Under the pieces are notes generated by a model. The model ran no database searches. It saw only the letters and a program-made list of their open reading frames with translations, and had not been told where the DNA came from. From Tsukamurella pulmonis (GTDB lineage: Bacteria > Actinomycetota > Actinomycetes > Mycobacteriales > Mycobacteriaceae), in contig NZ_FNLF01000002.1 of assembly GCF_900103175.1 (NCBI RefSeq), positions 2,494,136 through 2,558,135 on the forward strand: 64,000 nucleotides of DNA, given 5' to 3'. Below are positions 61,080-64,000 of this stretch, in pieces (positions within the stretch are counted from its first letter, which is position 1; every line of letters begins with the position of its first letter). The position numbers were made by a program, and so were the translations under genes.

Positions 61080-63433
61080 GGGGCCCACCGCACGTGTCCG
61101 GCGAGTTCGGGTTCCTCGTCACGCAGCAGTGCGAGCCGCGGCCTGACCGCGTCGGTGCGGGCGCTCGGCGGCTTGCGGTTGCCCGCGCGGAACTGATCGG
61201 GCCACGGCGCGCCCGGCCCGGTGTACCCCTGGTCGGCGGCGGCGTGCAGCGTCCACTGCGGGTCGTACAGGTGCGCTCGGCCGAGCGCGCACAGGTCGGC
61301 GCGGCCGGCCAGCACGATCGAGTTGACGTCGTCGTAGGAGGAGATGGCGCCGACGGCGATCACCTTCACACCGGCGGGGCCGGCGACCTCGTTCCGGATG
61401 CGATCGGCGTACGGCGTCTGGTAACTCCGGCCGAACGCGGGGCGCTCGTGCTTGGCGACCTGGCCGGTGGAGACGTCCACGAGGTCGACGCCGTGCTCGC
61501 AGAAGGCGCGGGCGATCGCCAGCGCGTCCTCGATGTCGTTGCCGTCCGGGATCCAGTCGGTGGCCGAGAGGCGCACCGAGATCGGACGGCCGGCCGGCCA
61601 GGCGGCCCGGACCGCGTCGAAGACCTCGAGGGGAAAACGGAGCCGGTTCGCCGCGGATCCGCCGTACTCGTCGGTGCGGGTGTTGGCGATCGGCGAGAGG
61701 AACGAGGAGATCAGGTAGCCGTGGCCGGCGTGGAATTCGAGCAGGTCGAATCCCGCCGCGGCGCCGCGACGCGCGGCGTCGGCGAACTCCTCGACGACGC
61801 GGTCCATGTCGGCGCGCGTCATCGCGCGGGGCACCGCACTGTTCGGCCCGTAGGGCAGCGCCGACGGGCCCATGGTCTCCCAGTTGTCGGCGTCGAGCGG
61901 GTCGTCGATGCCCTCCCACATGAGCTTGGTCGAGCCCTTGCGCCCCGAATGGCCCAGTTGCAGTCCGATCTTGGCGCCGGAGTAGGCGTGCACGGCGTCG
62001 ACCACACGGCGCCAGGCCTCGCGCTGATCGTCGGTGTACAGGCCCGTGCAGCCGGGTGTAATCCGGCCGTCCGCGGAGACGCAGACCATCTCGGTCATGA
62101 CCAGGCCGGCCCCGCCGAGCGCCTTGGAGCCGAGGTGCATGACGTGGAAGTCGTTGGGCATGCCGTCCACGGCGGAGTACATGTCCATGGGCGAGACCAC
62201 GATCCGGTTCTTCAGCGTCAGGTCGCCGATGCTGAGGGGATGGAACATCGCCGGGGTCTCGGGTCCCGCTTCGGTACCCGCGCTGAAGGAGCGCATGATC
62301 CGGTCGGCGAAGTCCGCGTCGCGGAGCCGCAGGTTGTCAAACGTGATGCGGCGGCTGCGCGTGAGCAGATTGAAGGTGAACTGGACCTGGTCCTGCTCCC
62401 GGTAGGTGCCGATGGTCTCGAACCACTCGAGGGAGGCCTGCGCGGCGCGCTGCGTCGATTCGACGACGGGCCGCCGCTCCTCCTCGTAGACCTTGAGGGC
62501 GGTGCCGAGGTCGCCGTTCTCGTGCAGGCACGCCGCCAGCGAAAGTGCGTCCTCCATGGCGAGCTTGGTGCCGGAGCCGATGGAGAAGTGCGCCGTGTGC
62601 GCGGCGTCGCCGAGCAGCACCAGGTTCCGATGCACCCAGCTGGTGTTGCGGACGGTGGTGAAGGTGATCCACTGCGAGTTGTTGGCGAGGATGCGGCTGT
62701 CGCCGAGGTACGGGGCGAAGATCTCCGCGATCCGCTCGATGGCGGCCTCGTCGTTCTCGCCCGGCGCGAAGGCCCGGCTCTCGGTGGCGTCGAATCCGGC
62801 GCGCCGCCAGACGTCCTCGGCCATCTCGACGATGAACGTACTGCCCTGATCCGAGTACGGGTAGCCGTGGATCTGCATCGTGCCCCACTGCGTGTCCTCG
62901 ACGATGAACGTGAAGGCCTCGAAGACCTTCTCGGTGCCGAGCCACATGTACTTGCACCGCCGCCGGTCCAGGTCAGGCTCGAAGCCCTCGGCGAAACGGC
63001 TGCGGGCGGCGGAGTTCAGGCCGTCGGCGGCGAGCACGAGATCGTGCGTGGCCATCAGCTCCTCGACGTCCGGGGCGGGCGTCGCGAACCGCACGTCGAC
63101 GCCCAGGTCGAGGCAGCGGCGCTGCAGCAGGGCGAGGAGGTCGTGCCGGTTCATCGCGGCGAAGCCCTGGCCGCCCACGGTGTTCCATCGACCGCGGTAG
63201 TGCACGTCGATGTCGGTCCACCGGGCGAACAGCGATTCCATCTGCCCGTAGATCACCGGGTCGGCGCTCTCGATGCCGCCGAGGGTCTCGTCGGAGAAGA
63301 CGACGCCGAAGCCGAAGGTGTCCTCGGCCCGGTTCCGCTCGAACAGGGTGATCTCGTGGGCGGGATCGAGTTGCTTCATCAAGGCGGAGAAGTAGAGGCC
63401 GCCGGGGCCACCGCCGATCACTGCGATCTTCAT
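61076..63433 (-). CDS. Fused aryl-CoA monooxygenase / old-yellow-enzyme reductase
   Basis: 785 aa. Residues 1-~385 form a class A flavin monooxygenase (GGGPGGL; GDAAHTAHFSIGSGTKLAMEDAL, in parts). Residues ~390-770 form an OYE-type NADH:flavin oxidoreductase (FHPLSIGDLTLKNRIVVSPM; HSGRKGST; EFHAGHGYLISSFLSPIANTRTDEYGGS, in parts). This fusion is known in 2-aminobenzoyl-CoA monooxygenase/reductase and salicylyl-CoA 5-hydroxylase. It dearomatises or hydroxylates the aryl-CoA ring. It lies just after an aryl-CoA ligase. Confidence 0.92.
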   Translation of the reverse strand: MKIAVIGGGPGGLYFSALMKQLDPAHEITLFERNRAEDTFGFGVVFSDETLGGIESADPVIYGQMESLFARWTDIDVHYRGRWNTVGGQGFAAMNRHDLLALLQRRCLDLGVDVRFATPAPDVEELMATHDLVLAADGLNSAARSRFAEGFEPDLDRRRCKYMWLGTEKVFEAFTFIVEDTQWGTMQIHGYPYSDQGSTFIVEMAEDVWRRAGFDATESRAFAPGENDEAAIERIAEIFAPYLGDSRILANNSQWITFTTVRNTSWVHRNLVLLGDAAHTAHFSIGSGTKLAMEDALSLAACLHENGDLGTALKVYEEERRPVVESTQRAAQASLEWFETIGTYREQDQVQFTFNLLTRSRRITFDNLRLRDADFADRIMRSFSAGTEAGPETPAMFHPLSIGDLTLKNRIVVSPMDMYSAVDGMPNDFHVMHLGSKALGGAGLVMTEMVCVSADGRITPGCTGLYTDDQREAWRRVVDAVHAYSGAKIGLQLGHSGRKGSTKLMWEGIDDPLDADNWETMGPSALPYGPNSAVPRAMTRADMDRVVEEFADAARRGAAAGFDLLEFHAGHGYLISSFLSPIANTRTDEYGGSAANRLRFPLEVFDAVRAAWPAGRPISVRLSATDWIPDGNDIEDALAIARAFCEHGVDLVDVSTGQVAKHERPAFGRSYQTPYADRIRNEVAGPAGVKVIAVGAISSYDDVNSIVLAGRADLCALGRAHLYDPQWTLHAAADQGYTGPGAPWPDQFRAGNRKPPSARTDAVRPRLALLRDEEPELAGHVRWAP

Positions 63434-63464
63434 CTCTGTAGTCCTTCGTGCTGAAATGGGCCGA

Positions 63465-64000
63465 TCAGCCGCGGACCGCGGCGTCGGACTCGCGGGCCAG
63501 TTGTTCTCGGAGCCGGAAGTGCTGGAGCTTGCCGGAGGGGTTGCGCGGCAGTGCGTCCACGAAGCGGACGTCCCGCGGGTACTTGTACGGCGCGAGGCGC
63601 GCCTTCACGCCGTCCTGGATGCGCCGCACCATCGCGTCGCCGGCGTCCTCGCCCTCGCGCAGCACGACGAACGCACAGACGACGGCCCCGCGCTCCGTGT
63701 CGGGCCGGCCGACCACCGCGGCCTCGACGACGGCGTCGTCGGCGCAGATCGCGGCCTCGACCTCGGGACCGCCGATGTTGTAGCCGGAGGAGACGATCAT
63801 CGCGTCGGACCGGGCCTGGAACCGGAAGGTCCCGTCGGCGTCGCGGACGACGGTGTCGCCGGTGACGTTCCAGCCGTTCACCACGTAGCCGAGCTGCCGG
63901 GCGTCGTCGAGGTAGCGGCAGCCGGTGGGGCCGATGGCGGCGAGGCGACCCGCGACCCCCGGGCCGACCTCCTCGTCGTCCGGGCCGAGCACCGTGGCGC
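63465..64000 (-). CDS. Aryl-CoA ligase, C-terminal part (cut by window edge)
   Basis: 178 codons of an AMP-forming acyl/aryl-CoA ligase, open through the window edge. Hinge and C-terminal domain motifs are clear: TGDTVVRDADGTFRFQARSD, SSGYNIGGPEVEAAI and the catalytic Lys in LPRNPSGKLQHF. Likely activates benzoate-type acids such as 2-aminobenzoate or salicylate, inferred from the adjacent fused aryl-CoA monooxygenase 31 bp downstream. Its promoter and first domain are outside the window. Confidence 0.88.
   Translation of the reverse strand, partial: ATVLGPDDEEVGPGVAGRLAAIGPTGCRYLDDARQLGYVVNGWNVTGDTVVRDADGTFRFQARSDAMIVSSGYNIGGPEVEAAICADDAVVEAAVVGRPDTERGAVVCAFVVLREGEDAGDAMVRRIQDGVKARLAPYKYPRDVRFVDALPRNPSGKLQHFRLREQLARESDAAVRG

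Noticed and set aside
61094-63454. 786-codon frame opposite the fused aryl-CoA monooxygenase/reductase
   Set aside because: Antisense shadow with Gly/Val/Glu/His-rich sequence and no recognisable domain.

Overview
The window is high-GC DNA from a mycolic-acid actinobacterium (order Mycobacteriales). The evidence is RbpA next to a separate Lnt/polyprenol-phosphate-mannose-synthase pair (the M. tuberculosis rbpA-ppm1 neighbourhood), single-cysteine mycothiol-type arsenate reductases, an EthA-like monooxygenase, a DtxR/IdeR-type iron box, LGFP and PE-PPE-like envelope proteins, and several leaderless promoters. Tsukamurella or Gordonia fit best, but the genus is inferred.

Region 1 (1-20.8 kb) is chromosomal backbone: envelope genes (lnt 3' end, ppm1, an L,D-transpeptidase, a CPBP protease, lipoproteins), rbpA, an EthA-like Baeyer-Villiger monooxygenase, small redox and membrane proteins, an iron-type alcohol dehydrogenase, a DUF305/His-rich metal pair, a GntR/CynX-type transporter pair, a VKOR protein, a UvrA-like ATPase, a FAD monooxygenase behind an iron box, DoxX and a secreted HAD phosphatase.

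Region 2 (21,098-35,367) is a complete Tn7-like transposon of 14,270 bp. It has 12-bp perfect terminal inverted repeats (TGTCCCTTCTCA), internal TnsB-type repeats at both ends, and an exact 5-bp target duplication (CCATC). Its transposition operon tnsA-tnsB-tnsC-tniQ is tightly overlapped. Its cargo is an arsenic module: ArsI/CadI, two ArsR types, Acr3, two arsenate reductases, a CoA-disulfide-reductase-like flavoprotein, SulP with MerR, and an APC permease with PadR.

Region 3 (35.4-37.7 kb), just outside the element, is a second ars operon (arsR divergent from acr3-arsC). A 51-codon relic of arsI is still translationally coupled to acr3.

Region 4 (37.7-49.6 kb) is mixed backbone: an EamA exporter, a second BVMO, DUF998, MBL, DUF1905, an LGFP lipoprotein, a fused 5-oxoprolinase subunit B/C with an MFS transporter, a GntR regulator with paired operators, a YWTD propeller coupled to a hydroxyacyl-CoA dehydrogenase, and LysE.

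Region 5 (49.6-64 kb) is a catabolic island. An AraC regulator sits beside an SDR/flavin-monooxygenase/phytoene-desaturase-like operon. Opposite lie indolepyruvate-ferredoxin-oxidoreductase-like subunits, a cyclase (isatin hydrolase/kynurenine formamidase family), an aromatic-acid MFS transporter, a fused aryl-CoA monooxygenase/old-yellow-enzyme reductase and an aryl-CoA ligase. Two promoters in the island share an exact 16-bp element with repeated GGATAGC half-sites, which suggests one regulon. The best reading is CoA-dependent breakdown of an indolic or anthranilate-like aromatic.
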